64,000 bases of DNA from DASYRM01 sp036004405. GTDB lineage: Bacteria; Acidobacteriota; Vicinamibacteria; Vicinamibacterales; UBA2999. Positions 1 to 8,143 of this stretch are shown piece by piece; positions within the stretch are counted from its first letter, which is position 1, and each line of letters opens with the position of its first letter. Made by a program: the position numbers and the translations under genes. The stretch lies in assembly GCA_036004405.1 (NCBI GenBank), contig DASYRM010000073.1, forward strand, positions 10,513 to 74,512, written 5' to 3'. The notes beneath the pieces were generated by a model. It was given only the letters and a program-made list of their open reading frames with translations, was not told the origin of the DNA and did no database searches.

Positions 1-1586
1 GGCCGAGTTCGCCGTTCAGCAGCCTGTCGCTGACCTATCGCTCACAGGACTGGGCCGACAACCAGACGGAGCTCGACAGCTGGCATGCGTCGGCGTCGTA
101 CGTCGCGGGGTCGCACAGTTTCAAAGCCGGCTATCAGGGGCTGTTCGCCATCGACGATCGCTCGTCGCACACCAATGACCACAACGTGGCGTACCGCCTG
201 GGCACTGGCTTCTTCTCCAATCAGATCACGCAGCTGATTGCGCCGTTCACGACCCACACCCGCGTGGCGCAGGCCTCCGGCTATATCCAGGACACGTGGA
301 GTCGCGACCGCCTGACGCTGCACGGTGCCCTGCGATTTGATCGCGCGCGCAGCTGGTTTCCGGAGCAGCGGATCGAGCCCACGCGGTTCTTGCCGGCCGG
401 GCTCGTGTTTCCCGAGACGACGGGTGTCGACGCGTACGCGGATCTGACGCCCCGGTTCGGCCTCGCGTACGACGTCACCGGATCCGGGACCACCGCCGTG
501 AAGGTCACCGTGGGGAAGTATCTCGAGGGGGCCGGCACGAGCGGTGTGTACGGCGACAGCAACCCCGCCACCCGGCTCGTGAGGAGCACTGCCCGCGGCT
601 GGAACGACTTCAATTTCAACTCGGTTCCAGACTGCGTGCTCGAAACCACGATCGCCAACGGCGAGTGCGGGGCGATCAATCAGCTCTTCTTTGGTCAACT
701 CGGCGGACCGTCGGTGGACGCCTCGCTCCTCCGCGGCGCCGGAGTCCGTCCGTCCGACTGGAGCGTTACCGCTGCGGCGGAGCGGCAGATCCTGGCGCAC
801 TCGTCGGTGGCGCTCGAGTATCACCGCCGCTGGTTCGACGGCTTCACGGTGATTGACAACGTGCTGGTCGGCCCGGGCGACTTCGTGAGCGCCAACGTGA
901 CGCCCACGTTCGTGTCCGGCACGGGCGGCCAGCGGACGATCGGTCCGATTTACATCCAGAGCCCGACGTCGTTCACGCGCTTCCAGCAGATCGTGATGCC
1001 GGCGGACCGCTACGGCAGCCAGTCGCTGCGGACCGACTCGTTCGACGTCGCGTTCACCGTGCACACCGAGTCCGGCGTGAGGCTCCAGGGCGGGCCGAGC
1101 ACGACGTGGACCAGCAGCGACAGCTGCGAGATCCGCGCGGCGGTGCCGGAGAGCGCGCCGCTGAACCCCTACTGCCGCGTCTCGACACCGGGACTCACGC
1201 AGCTGCGCGGCCTAGCCACGTATACGGTGCCGCGAGTGGGTGTGCAGGTCGGCGCCGTCTATCAGAACAAGCCGGGCCCGGCGATTGTCCAGAACACGTC
1301 GGCATTCGTCGGCGTTTCCGGGTTCGGATTCGTCACCGTCAACGCGGCGGAGCCCGGGACGCTGTACGGCGAGCGGATCAGTCAGCTCGACGTGCGCGCC
1401 GTGAAGGAGATCGCCTTCGGACGCGCGCGGGTGCTCGCGGGAATCGACCTGTACAACGCATTCAATTCGTCGGACGCGCTCACCTACAGCTCGAGCATCG
1501 CGTCGTTCCTGACCGATCGCCCGGGATACCCGACATCGATCATGACGCCACGGATCCTTCGCGTGACGGCCGACCTGAGGTTCTGA
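1..1586 (+). CDS. TonB-dependent outer-membrane receptor, C-terminal part (5' end outside window)
   Basis: The frame is open from base 3 with no start, leaving about 527 residues of C-terminal beta-barrel. The product should lie in the outer membrane and take up a TonB-energised substrate that the sequence does not identify. Supporting features are alternating amphipathic strands, a 'GKYLEGAG.SGVYGDSNPA' segment that recurs in the receptor at the far end of this window (GKYLSGASISGIYADANPA), a 'DLYNAFNSSDA' segment typical of Acidobacteriota Oar-like receptors, and a final strand ending in Phe. The plug and any N-terminal carboxypeptidase-regulatory domain lie upstream of the window. It is convergent with the next gene, 33 bp away. 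Confidence 0.85.
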   Translation, partial: PSSPFSSLSLTYRSQDWADNQTELDSWHASASYVAGSHSFKAGYQGLFAIDDRSSHTNDHNVAYRLGTGFFSNQITQLIAPFTTHTRVAQASGYIQDTWSRDRLTLHGALRFDRARSWFPEQRIEPTRFLPAGLVFPETTGVDAYADLTPRFGLAYDVTGSGTTAVKVTVGKYLEGAGTSGVYGDSNPATRLVRSTARGWNDFNFNSVPDCVLETTIANGECGAINQLFFGQLGGPSVDASLLRGAGVRPSDWSVTAAAERQILAHSSVALEYHRRWFDGFTVIDNVLVGPGDFVSANVTPTFVSGTGGQRTIGPIYIQSPTSFTRFQQIVMPADRYGSQSLRTDSFDVAFTVHTESGVRLQGGPSTTWTSSDSCEIRAAVPESAPLNPYCRVSTPGLTQLRGLATYTVPRVGVQVGAVYQNKPGPAIVQNTSAFVGVSGFGFVTVNAAEPGTLYGERISQLDVRAVKEIAFGRARVLAGIDLYNAFNSSDALTYSSSIASFLTDRPGYPTSIMTPRILRVTADLRF

Positions 1587-1619
1587 CGTCCTATGTCACC
1601 GAACTTCGGTTCCGGAACA

Positions 1620-2786
1620 CTAGAGAATGCCCGCGTGAGGGGACGGTTCGCCAAGAATGGCGGCGCCGATCATCTCGAAGTAGGCGTCGCCGAGCAGCAG
1701 GTGCTGGCTCATGGTGATGGCGTCCCGCAGCAGCCGGTCGAGCGGTGTCTTGATGGAGAAAACCGCCGTCGTGCCCGCCAGGTCGTACATGTCCTGAGCC
1801 ACCTGCCGCGCCGTCCGAAACGCGAACGACAACGACTCCATCATCGCCCGTCGCTTCTCCGGCGATACCTGGCCGGTGCGGCACGCCTCATCCCACAGCC
1901 GGTCGATCGATTCGTAGGTGAAGGCCCGCGCGGCGCGCCAGTGCATCTCGGCCGTGGCCAGCGCGACGCGGGCGTGCGGCCGCTGCCGCAGCGGTATCGG
2001 CGGCGGTGGAAAAATGCTCAACTTGTTCTGGACGATCGCCAGCGCGGCGTCGATCGCGCGGCGCGTGAGCCCCAACGCCACGCCGTGCCAGCTCGCGAGA
2101 AACATCCCTGAATAGCAGTAGAGCGGTTCGGGCCGCCGCGACGCCTCGTCGAGCTCGAAGGTGTGGGCCTGGGGCACGAACAGATCGCGCGTCTGATAGT
2201 CGTTGCTGCCGCTGCCAGCCAGGCCGGTGCTGTGCCAGGTGTCGAGCACCTCGAAGCTCGAGGCCGGCGCCGCGACGATGCGGGTGAGCGGCCCCCGTTC
2301 GGTCATGACCGGCTGACCGCCGCTGGTGACCAGGCAACCGCCGATGATGACGTCGGCGTGCGTGGACCCGCTGCCGAACGACCAGCGGCCCGAGACCCGG
2401 TAGCCGCCGTCCACGCGCTCGGCGCGCCCATTCGGCGGTACTTGACCCGCAGTGATGCAGTCGAGAGACGGAAACAGCGTGCGGGCGGTGGCGTCGTCGA
2501 GCAGCGACGCGTAGTAGCCGGTGTCGGACCCGATCTTCACGCACCACGCCACCGAGGCGTCGGCCGCTCCCAGCACTTCGTACACTTCGCACTGCTCGCG
2601 CGGCGTCATTTCCGGGCCGTTCCAGGCCCGCGGCATCGGCATCGAGAAAGCGCCCGACGCCTTGAGCCTGGCGACGAGATCGGGCGGCAGCCGCCGCAAC
2701 GACGCGATCTCGCCGGCCCTGGCTTCGATTTCGGGTGCGAGTGCTCGAACGTTGTCGAGCACGGACCATGTCTGGAGCGTCGTCAT
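1620..2786 (-). CDS. Acyl-CoA dehydrogenase-like flavoprotein (flavin monooxygenase/hydroxylase subfamily)
   Basis: The product has 388 residues and a full acyl-CoA dehydrogenase fold: an N-terminal helical domain, a middle beta domain with 'GGYRVSGRWSFGSGS', and a C-terminal helical domain of the type-2 kind. The alternation of 'RLPPDLVARLKASGAF' and 'VSGRWSFGSG' resembles the HpaB-2/HsaA-like group, which uses reduced flavin to hydroxylate, rather than classic beta-oxidation dehydrogenases. No reductase partner is adjacent, so the substrate is unknown. The start at 2786 is preceded on its strand by a TATAGGAT-like box about 9 nt away. It is divergent from the esterase at 2832, with only 45 bp between the starts. 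Confidence 0.75.
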   Translation of the reverse strand: MTTLQTWSVLDNVRALAPEIEARAGEIASLRRLPPDLVARLKASGAFSMPMPRAWNGPEMTPREQCEVYEVLGAADASVAWCVKIGSDTGYYASLLDDATARTLFPSLDCITAGQVPPNGRAERVDGGYRVSGRWSFGSGSTHADVIIGGCLVTSGGQPVMTERGPLTRIVAAPASSFEVLDTWHSTGLAGSGSNDYQTRDLFVPQAHTFELDEASRRPEPLYCYSGMFLASWHGVALGLTRRAIDAALAIVQNKLSIFPPPPIPLRQRPHARVALATAEMHWRAARAFTYESIDRLWDEACRTGQVSPEKRRAMMESLSFAFRTARQVAQDMYDLAGTTAVFSIKTPLDRLLRDAITMSQHLLLGDAYFEMIGAAILGEPSPHAGIL

Positions 2787-2831
2787 CGGCGGTCGATCCT
2801 ATACGACGACGAGGCGATAGAATCACCGGCC

Positions 2832-3725
2832 ATGAGATACATTCGCCTCCGCCAAGGCTACGGCGGGCCAGTCCTTGCCGCAGCGCTCCTGGTCGTGTCC
2901 GGCATCTCCGCGCAGGCGCAGACGGGCGGCGCCGCTGCCTCGTCGTGCGACCTGCCGATGGCGCCGGGCGTGTCGTCGCAGCAGCTCACGTCGTCGCAGC
3001 GCCCGCGCGCCTACCGGCTGTCCGTGCCGCCCGGCTACGACGGCCACGCGCGCCTGCCGCTGGTGCTCGATCTGCACGGGAGCGGCGGCAGCGCCGCGGG
3101 GCAGGCGCGCAACAGCGGCCTCGAGACGCTGAGCGCCACCGAGCGCTTCCTCGTGGCGACGCTGGAGGGGGAGAACAATCGCTGGAACGTGCCCGTGCAG
3201 AGCGGCCGCGCAGACGACGTCGCCTACGTGAGCGACGTCATCGACCACGCGGCCGGACGCGTGTGCACCGATCTGTCACGCGTCTACATGACCGGCTTTT
3301 CGGGCGGCGCGCGCATGACGTCGCTCGCGGCGTGCAAGCTCGGATCGCGCCTGGCGGCCGTCGCGCCGGTGTCGGGTCTGCGCTGGCCCGCTCCCTGCGA
3401 CGGACGCGCGGTGCCGGTGCTGACCTTCCACGGGCTTGCCGATCCGCAGAACCCGTACGACGGGCACGCGGCTGGACGCGGCCCGGAGTGGGACGAAAGC
3501 GTGCCGGACGCGCTCGCCGGCTGGGCACGTCACAACGGCTGCAAGGGCGACGCGGTCCTCGAGGACCCGCCCGGCCCGCTCTCGACGATGCGCTACGACG
3601 GCTGCGGCGAGGCCGACGTCCGCATGATCCGCATCGACGGGCTCGGTCACACCTGGACGAAGACCGAGGTCGACACCACCGGCGTCATGTGGCAGTTCTT
3701 CAAGGCGCACACGCTCCGCCGTTAA
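2832..3725 (+). CDS. PHB-depolymerase/LpqC-like secreted esterase
   Basis: This 297-residue alpha/beta hydrolase is predicted to be exported by an N-terminal signal of about 28 residues ending near 'SAQAQ'. The family cleaves polyester or feruloyl-type ester bonds outside the cytoplasm. Visible elements are the oxyanion-hole segment 'LDLHGSGGS', the nucleophile motif GFSGG with Ser157, and a late histidine in 'GLGHTW' (His273). The signal peptide begins MRYIRLRQGYGG. That peptide is encoded by a copy of a hairpin repeat found elsewhere in the window, so the repeat appears to have been recruited into coding sequence. A TAGAAT box lies 8 nt before the ATG. The stop overlaps the convergent neighbour by 4 bp. 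Confidence 0.8.
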   Translation: MRYIRLRQGYGGPVLAAALLVVSGISAQAQTGGAAASSCDLPMAPGVSSQQLTSSQRPRAYRLSVPPGYDGHARLPLVLDLHGSGGSAAGQARNSGLETLSATERFLVATLEGENNRWNVPVQSGRADDVAYVSDVIDHAAGRVCTDLSRVYMTGFSGGARMTSLAACKLGSRLAAVAPVSGLRWPAPCDGRAVPVLTFHGLADPQNPYDGHAAGRGPEWDESVPDALAGWARHNGCKGDAVLEDPPGPLSTMRYDGCGEADVRMIRIDGLGHTWTKTEVDTTGVMWQFFKAHTLRR

Positions 3726-5977
3726 CGCAGCTTGTAGCGCAGCTTCACCACCACTTCCTGGTCCACGACCAGTGGCTTCACGAACTGCAGCGACGTGCCG
3801 GCCTTGGGCACGTCCACGCGAATCGGCAGCACGCCTGCCGTGCGCCGCTGCAGGCTCACGACGTTGCCCGACGGCGGGAAGACCGTCGGTTCCGGGATCG
3901 CGATCCGGCGAACGTCTTGTACAGGCGATGCGCCAGTGACAGTGACCGTCTCTTCCAGCAGGCCCACGCGCATCTCACCCTCGACGATGGTGGCGTAGGC
4001 CGCCGCCAGCACCACTCCCTCCAATATGGCGTCGCTGAATCCGCGGAGATTGAACTCCACCCGATACAGACCCGGCGGCAGGCCGGCGATGCGGAACTGA
4101 CCCTGCGCGTCCGTCACGCCTGATCGCACTTTGTCGGGCAGGCTGGGGCTCGACGCGTCGACGGTCACCCCCGGCAGCACAGCGCCGCTCGTGTCCCTGG
4201 CGACGCCGCGCAGCTCGCTCGCGGCGCCGCTCGCCAGCGCCGCGTTGCTCAGGATGCGTGCCCGGCTGAGCGCGCCGCCGGCGACCTCGCTCACGCGTGA
4301 CGATGAGGCCGCCGCCTCGTACTCCTCGCGCAGCGCCTGTGCCATGTGCCGATTCAGCGCGGCGCGATCGATGGCATTTCCTCCCGCGACGCTCGTCTTG
4401 TAACGCTCCGGCACGAAGACCTCCCAGCTCACCAGCCCAACGGGGATGTCCATCTTCGGCAGCGCCATGTCGAGCTCGCCCTTCTTTCCGAACGGCGTGC
4501 CGGCGTGCAGGTAGACGAACGAGACCTGATAGGGTCCGCTGGGCCGGAAGCCCGGGCGCAGGAGCGGCACGCGCGTGCCATCGGTGCCAAGCGCGGGCTT
4601 GGCCGTCTGGCCGGCCACTTCCACCGACGCCATCGTGGCGCCCGCCGGCAGCGCCACTTTCAGAAACGGCTGCGCCCGATTCTGGATCTGCAGCTTCACT
4701 TCGGTGAGCGCGCGCCCTTCGGAGGTCACGAGCGTCGTGGCGGTGACGGAGTCGGCCACCGCCGCCAGGACGCCCGCGTCGGCAAAGCGTTTCACGTCGA
4801 GCGACAGCCCTGGCGCGGCCGCCGTCGTGCTCTGGTAGCGGAACGCGGCCAGGGTCGGCAGCCGCCCCAGCGTCTGCAGGGCGCGATCGAGCTCGCGCAC
4901 GTCGATGCGGTGCATGCCGGCACGTTCTTGCGCCGCGAGCTCCAGGGTCCCGACGCCTTCGATCGCAATCTCGCCGCGCTCGCGCTGTACGTCGCGGACC
5001 GAGACGAGGCCGGTGTCGAGCACGAAGGATCCGTCGTTGTGCGCGCGTTCGAGGCTGATGAGGAACTGGTGCCGCCGTGCCGCGGGATCGCCCACGGTGA
5101 TGGTCAGGCCGCCGTCGCGCGGCTCGCTCGACTCGAGAGAGTTGCCGGTGACGCCAGTGAGCTCGTAGCCGGCCGGCAGGCGGACGGCGAGCGTCCGCAG
5201 CTCGCCCTGCATCACCGTCACCTCGACGAGCGCGTTCATGCGGACGTCGGAGTCGCCGATGGTGATGAGCGTGAGCACGTCGGCGAGCGCGCGGAGCTCG
5301 CGGGTGGCCACCGCGGGGGCGCTGTCGCGGATGGACCACCACACCACGGTGGCGCTGCCGGGGACGAGCGTCGCCTCGATGACCGTGCGCCCGTTGGCGA
5401 CGGCGCGGCTGTTGACGAGCCCCGCCGAGAGATGCACATCGGCCTGATCGCCCGGCACGTCGATGGTCGCGCGGGCGGTGCCGGCCGCCGGGACCGGCAG
5501 CACGAACGAGGCTCGCCCCGGCTGAAACACGAGCGGCGCGCCCCATTCGAGGTTGAGCGCAAAGCGGCCCGGCCCTGGCACCAGCGCCAGCTGGTTGCCG
5601 CGTTCGACGACGAGCGGCACCGGCTGCGCCGGCGCCGTGGCGCCCGTCAGCGTGGCATTGGACAGGAGCAGAACGCGATCGACGCCGGAACGGAACGTCT
5701 CGCCGCTGACGGCGAACGCACCGCGGGCCGTGTCGCCGTCGACGCGTACGCGCACGTCGGCGGCGCCCAGCACCGCCGCCGGCGGCGCCGCCACCGGCTG
5801 TGGAGCTCGGGCGGAGAGGTCGAGCAGCCGGTTGTACTCGGTGAGCGTGAGCGTCACGCCTCGGGGCGTTTCCGGGGGCCGGGGAGACGGCTGCGCCCCG
5901 GCGGCTGAGGCCAGCGCGAGCACGAGCACGACGAACGCCGCGCTTCCGGCGACGGCGGTTCTGATCGAAGCAGTCAT
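3722..5977 (-). CDS. Large secreted protein with carboxypeptidase-regulatory-like domain
   Basis: The predicted start (MTASIRT...) gives 751 residues with a signal peptide ending near 'ASAAGAQ'. Most of the protein is beta-rich. It contains 'LTEYNRLL' near the mature N-terminus and a carboxypeptidase-regulatory/CnaB-like domain late in the chain ('GVARDTSGAVLPGVTV ... GQFRIAGLPPGLYRV'). The gene lies 32 bp behind a same-strand paralog (6010-7878). The two share the EY-R-LR/LL opening, a 'D.R.DGD...GRA/GAF' segment and the 'F.K..LP.GA....V..G....P' segment, so they look like an ancient tandem duplication. No enzymatic motif is visible and no function is known to me. A start further upstream would swallow the intergenic gap and is disfavoured. 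Confidence 0.7.
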   Translation of the reverse strand: MTASIRTAVAGSAAFVVLVLALASAAGAQPSPRPPETPRGVTLTLTEYNRLLDLSARAPQPVAAPPAAVLGAADVRVRVDGDTARGAFAVSGETFRSGVDRVLLLSNATLTGATAPAQPVPLVVERGNQLALVPGPGRFALNLEWGAPLVFQPGRASFVLPVPAAGTARATIDVPGDQADVHLSAGLVNSRAVANGRTVIEATLVPGSATVVWWSIRDSAPAVATRELRALADVLTLITIGDSDVRMNALVEVTVMQGELRTLAVRLPAGYELTGVTGNSLESSEPRDGGLTITVGDPAARRHQFLISLERAHNDGSFVLDTGLVSVRDVQRERGEIAIEGVGTLELAAQERAGMHRIDVRELDRALQTLGRLPTLAAFRYQSTTAAAPGLSLDVKRFADAGVLAAVADSVTATTLVTSEGRALTEVKLQIQNRAQPFLKVALPAGATMASVEVAGQTAKPALGTDGTRVPLLRPGFRPSGPYQVSFVYLHAGTPFGKKGELDMALPKMDIPVGLVSWEVFVPERYKTSVAGGNAIDRAALNRHMAQALREEYEAAASSSRVSEVAGGALSRARILSNAALASGAASELRGVARDTSGAVLPGVTVDASSPSLPDKVRSGVTDAQGQFRIAGLPPGLYRVEFNLRGFSDAILEGVVLAAAYATIVEGEMRVGLLEETVTVTGASPVQDVRRIAIPEPTVFPPSGNVVSLQRRTAGVLPIRVDVPKAGTSLQFVKPLVVDQEVVVKLRYKLR

Positions 5978-6009
5978 GTCACACCATCCTGACGGTTGGA
6001 AAGCGGCGC

Positions 6010-7878
6010 TCACTTCGCGCGCCTGAACGTGAGATCCACCGACGGAAACGCGCCTTCGGCCAGCAGCTCCGAGGCGACGAACAGCGACCGGCCGAACACG
6101 GGAAACGTCACCGCCACCGGCAGCGGTCCCACCAGACGGCCGCCGCCCGCGCCGTTCTGGAATCGATCGACGAGCGCCTGAAGACCGGACGATGCCGACT
6201 CGTTCTGGCGGCGGGCCGATCGCGCCTCCACCGGCGCGGCCGTGGGCGCGCGGCGCAGCGCCTCGGCCAGCGGACCGACGTCGCCTTCGAGACGGAACGC
6301 GCCGGGCTGGACCTCCACCTTGAATCGAGGGGAGTAGTGCAGCTTCACCCCGGTGCGCGACACCGGCAGGTCGAGTGCCGGCAGCGTCAGCGTGGCCGCG
6401 CCCTTCTCGGCCCAGCTGCTGGCGTGCTGCAGGTAGATGAGTTCCACGACGAAGGTGGGCGCCTCTTCGCCGACGCGCCCCTTCTCGAGCGGCAGCAGCA
6501 CCGCGTCGCCGCCGGCCACGCCGGGCCGGATCGGCCGGCCCGACAGCCTGGCGCTCCACAGCGTGGCCCCCTGCGGCATCGTCACCTTGAGGAAGCTGCG
6601 CTGGTTGTTGCGGACGGCGTAACGCGCTTCGACGAGGAGCAGGCCGTCCTCGGAGGCGAGCGCGCGGTAGCGCGCTTCCTCGACGTTGGCGATGAGCACC
6701 GCCTGTGGCGTGTAGCGGACGACGGTCACCTCGAGCGCGGGCGGTTCGCTGCCCGCGAGCGGACGGAGGCGGAAGGCGACCATCGACGGCGATTCGCGCC
6801 CGGCGACCGGGTCGCCAAGATCGCCCGGATCGGCGGCTTCAAGACCGCGCACCTGGCGTTGGTCGATCTCACCCGCGCCCACCACGTCCACGGCGACGCC
6901 GCCGTTCTCTCGCTCCGCCGACGGCATTCGCAGCAGCGGGATCACCACGCGTCCTTCGCGCGGCGCGCGCGTTTCGCCGCTGACGACGAGCGAGGCCTCG
7001 GTGGCGGTTGGATCGAGCAGCCGGACCCGGAGCAGCCCGCCCAGGACGCTCCAGTCCCCGATGGTCGCGCCTTCCACCTGGTTGATGGTGAGCCCCTCGG
7101 GCACCGAGAGCGCCACCTCGCGCGCGACGCCTTGCACCACTTCCACGCGCACGGACGCCGTGAGCTGCGAGACGTCCTCGCCCAGGCCGATGACCGTCGT
7201 GATCTGCGCTCGTGTTCGCAGCGGCTGCTCCGCGCGCCGATCGTCCACTTTGCGTTTCCACGAGAGCGACAACGGCTGGCCCGTGAGCGCAAACGCCGTC
7301 CAGCGCGTTTCGGTCGCCGTCTCCGATCGCTCGGCGACGAAGCCGCCAGTCACTTTCAGGTCGATGCCGGTTCGCGGGAGCGCGATCGTCGCGCGCGTGA
7401 TCGACGCGTGCGAGGCGGGCAGCAGAATCGACTCGCCGCCGGCCGATGCCGCGAGCGGCAGCGAGATCTCCATCGTGACCACCGCGCGACCCGCGCGCGC
7501 GATGAGCAGCGCCGCGGGAGTGCCCGGCACGAGCGGCACCGGCTGGCCGTCCACGCGGGCATCGCGTGCCATCAGGCCCGACGGAATCTCGACGCGCGTC
7601 CAGCCGTCGCGCAGCGCATCCACGGTGAGGGTGGCGCGACCGGCCACGCCGTCCCCGTCGATCCGCAGGTCGTAGTCCACACGCGTCAGCGTGGCATCGA
7701 CGGGCGGCGACTCCGGGCGCGGCGGCGACGGCGACGCACGTTCGCGCAGCGCGCGATACTCCTCGAGGCCGAGCACGACCCAGCCGTCGGGTGTTGCAGG
7801 TGTCTGTCCATGCACGCGCCCGCTGATACCGAGCGCGCACACGATGAACATCATCGCGAGCGTTCTAGCTCGATCCAT
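6010..7878 (-). CDS. Large secreted beta-rich protein, paralog of its downstream neighbour
   Basis: This 622-residue product starts MDRARTLAMMF, with a signal peptide ending near 'GRVHGQ'. It is organised like the protein encoded just downstream: an 'LEEYRALRER' segment after the signal, then repeated beta-sandwich-like stretches, and a late segment 'FLKVTMPQGATLWSARLSGRPIRPG' that parallels 'FLKVALPAGATMASVEVAGQTAKPA' in the neighbour. It lacks the C-terminal carboxypeptidase-regulatory domain. It is the first gene of a two-gene minus-strand operon. The architecture suggests a cell-surface or periplasmic structural protein, but this is inference only. Confidence 0.65.
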   Translation of the reverse strand: MDRARTLAMMFIVCALGISGRVHGQTPATPDGWVVLGLEEYRALRERASPSPPRPESPPVDATLTRVDYDLRIDGDGVAGRATLTVDALRDGWTRVEIPSGLMARDARVDGQPVPLVPGTPAALLIARAGRAVVTMEISLPLAASAGGESILLPASHASITRATIALPRTGIDLKVTGGFVAERSETATETRWTAFALTGQPLSLSWKRKVDDRRAEQPLRTRAQITTVIGLGEDVSQLTASVRVEVVQGVAREVALSVPEGLTINQVEGATIGDWSVLGGLLRVRLLDPTATEASLVVSGETRAPREGRVVIPLLRMPSAERENGGVAVDVVGAGEIDQRQVRGLEAADPGDLGDPVAGRESPSMVAFRLRPLAGSEPPALEVTVVRYTPQAVLIANVEEARYRALASEDGLLLVEARYAVRNNQRSFLKVTMPQGATLWSARLSGRPIRPGVAGGDAVLLPLEKGRVGEEAPTFVVELIYLQHASSWAEKGAATLTLPALDLPVSRTGVKLHYSPRFKVEVQPGAFRLEGDVGPLAEALRRAPTAAPVEARSARRQNESASSGLQALVDRFQNGAGGGRLVGPLPVAVTFPVFGRSLFVASELLAEGAFPSVDLTFRRAK

Positions 7879-8095
7879 AGGTCCTCGTCCGTTTCTGGCG
7901 CGCCGGCGCCGGTAGTGCAAACCGCACACCGTCGGCCGAGCGGCGAAAGGCTGGTAGAGGAGACAGGGATTCCGCGCTGAAATGCGCGCGCCGCGCCAGC
8001 GAGAGGAGGGGTGCGATCCACGCCGATGGAGCCGCGCTCCAACGAAGTGGGTTACAGATCTTTCTTTGTGTCGCGCAGGTACAAGCGCCTAGAAC

Positions 8096-8143
8096 GGGCC
8101 GCCTGAAGGCGGCCCCCACGATGGCGCCGCCTGAAGGCGGCCC
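8096..8143. repeat. Two family-1 hairpin repeats
   Basis: Two copies of the palindrome GGGCCGCCTGAAGGCGGCCC lie 8 bp apart, at 8096-8115 and about 8124-8143. The first is a perfect 9-bp stem. The second has one changed base in the left arm. They lie in the 265-bp gap between same-strand genes and end against the stop codon of the downstream gene. No other feature was seen in the gap. They could act as terminators or mRNA-stabilising hairpins for the gene ending at 8144. No T-tract follows. Confidence 0.85.

Noticed and set aside
1587..1619. Weak inverted repeat (ACCGAA..TTCGGT) after the first receptor as a terminator.
   Set aside because: The stem is only about five base pairs with no T-tract, too weak to call.
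4346..7980. Long plus-strand open frames opposite the tandem secreted paralogs.
   Set aside because: They mirror the minus-strand genes in a GC-rich third-position frame. The translations are His/Arg/Asp-rich without domain signals, while the minus strand gives signal peptides and conserved segments.
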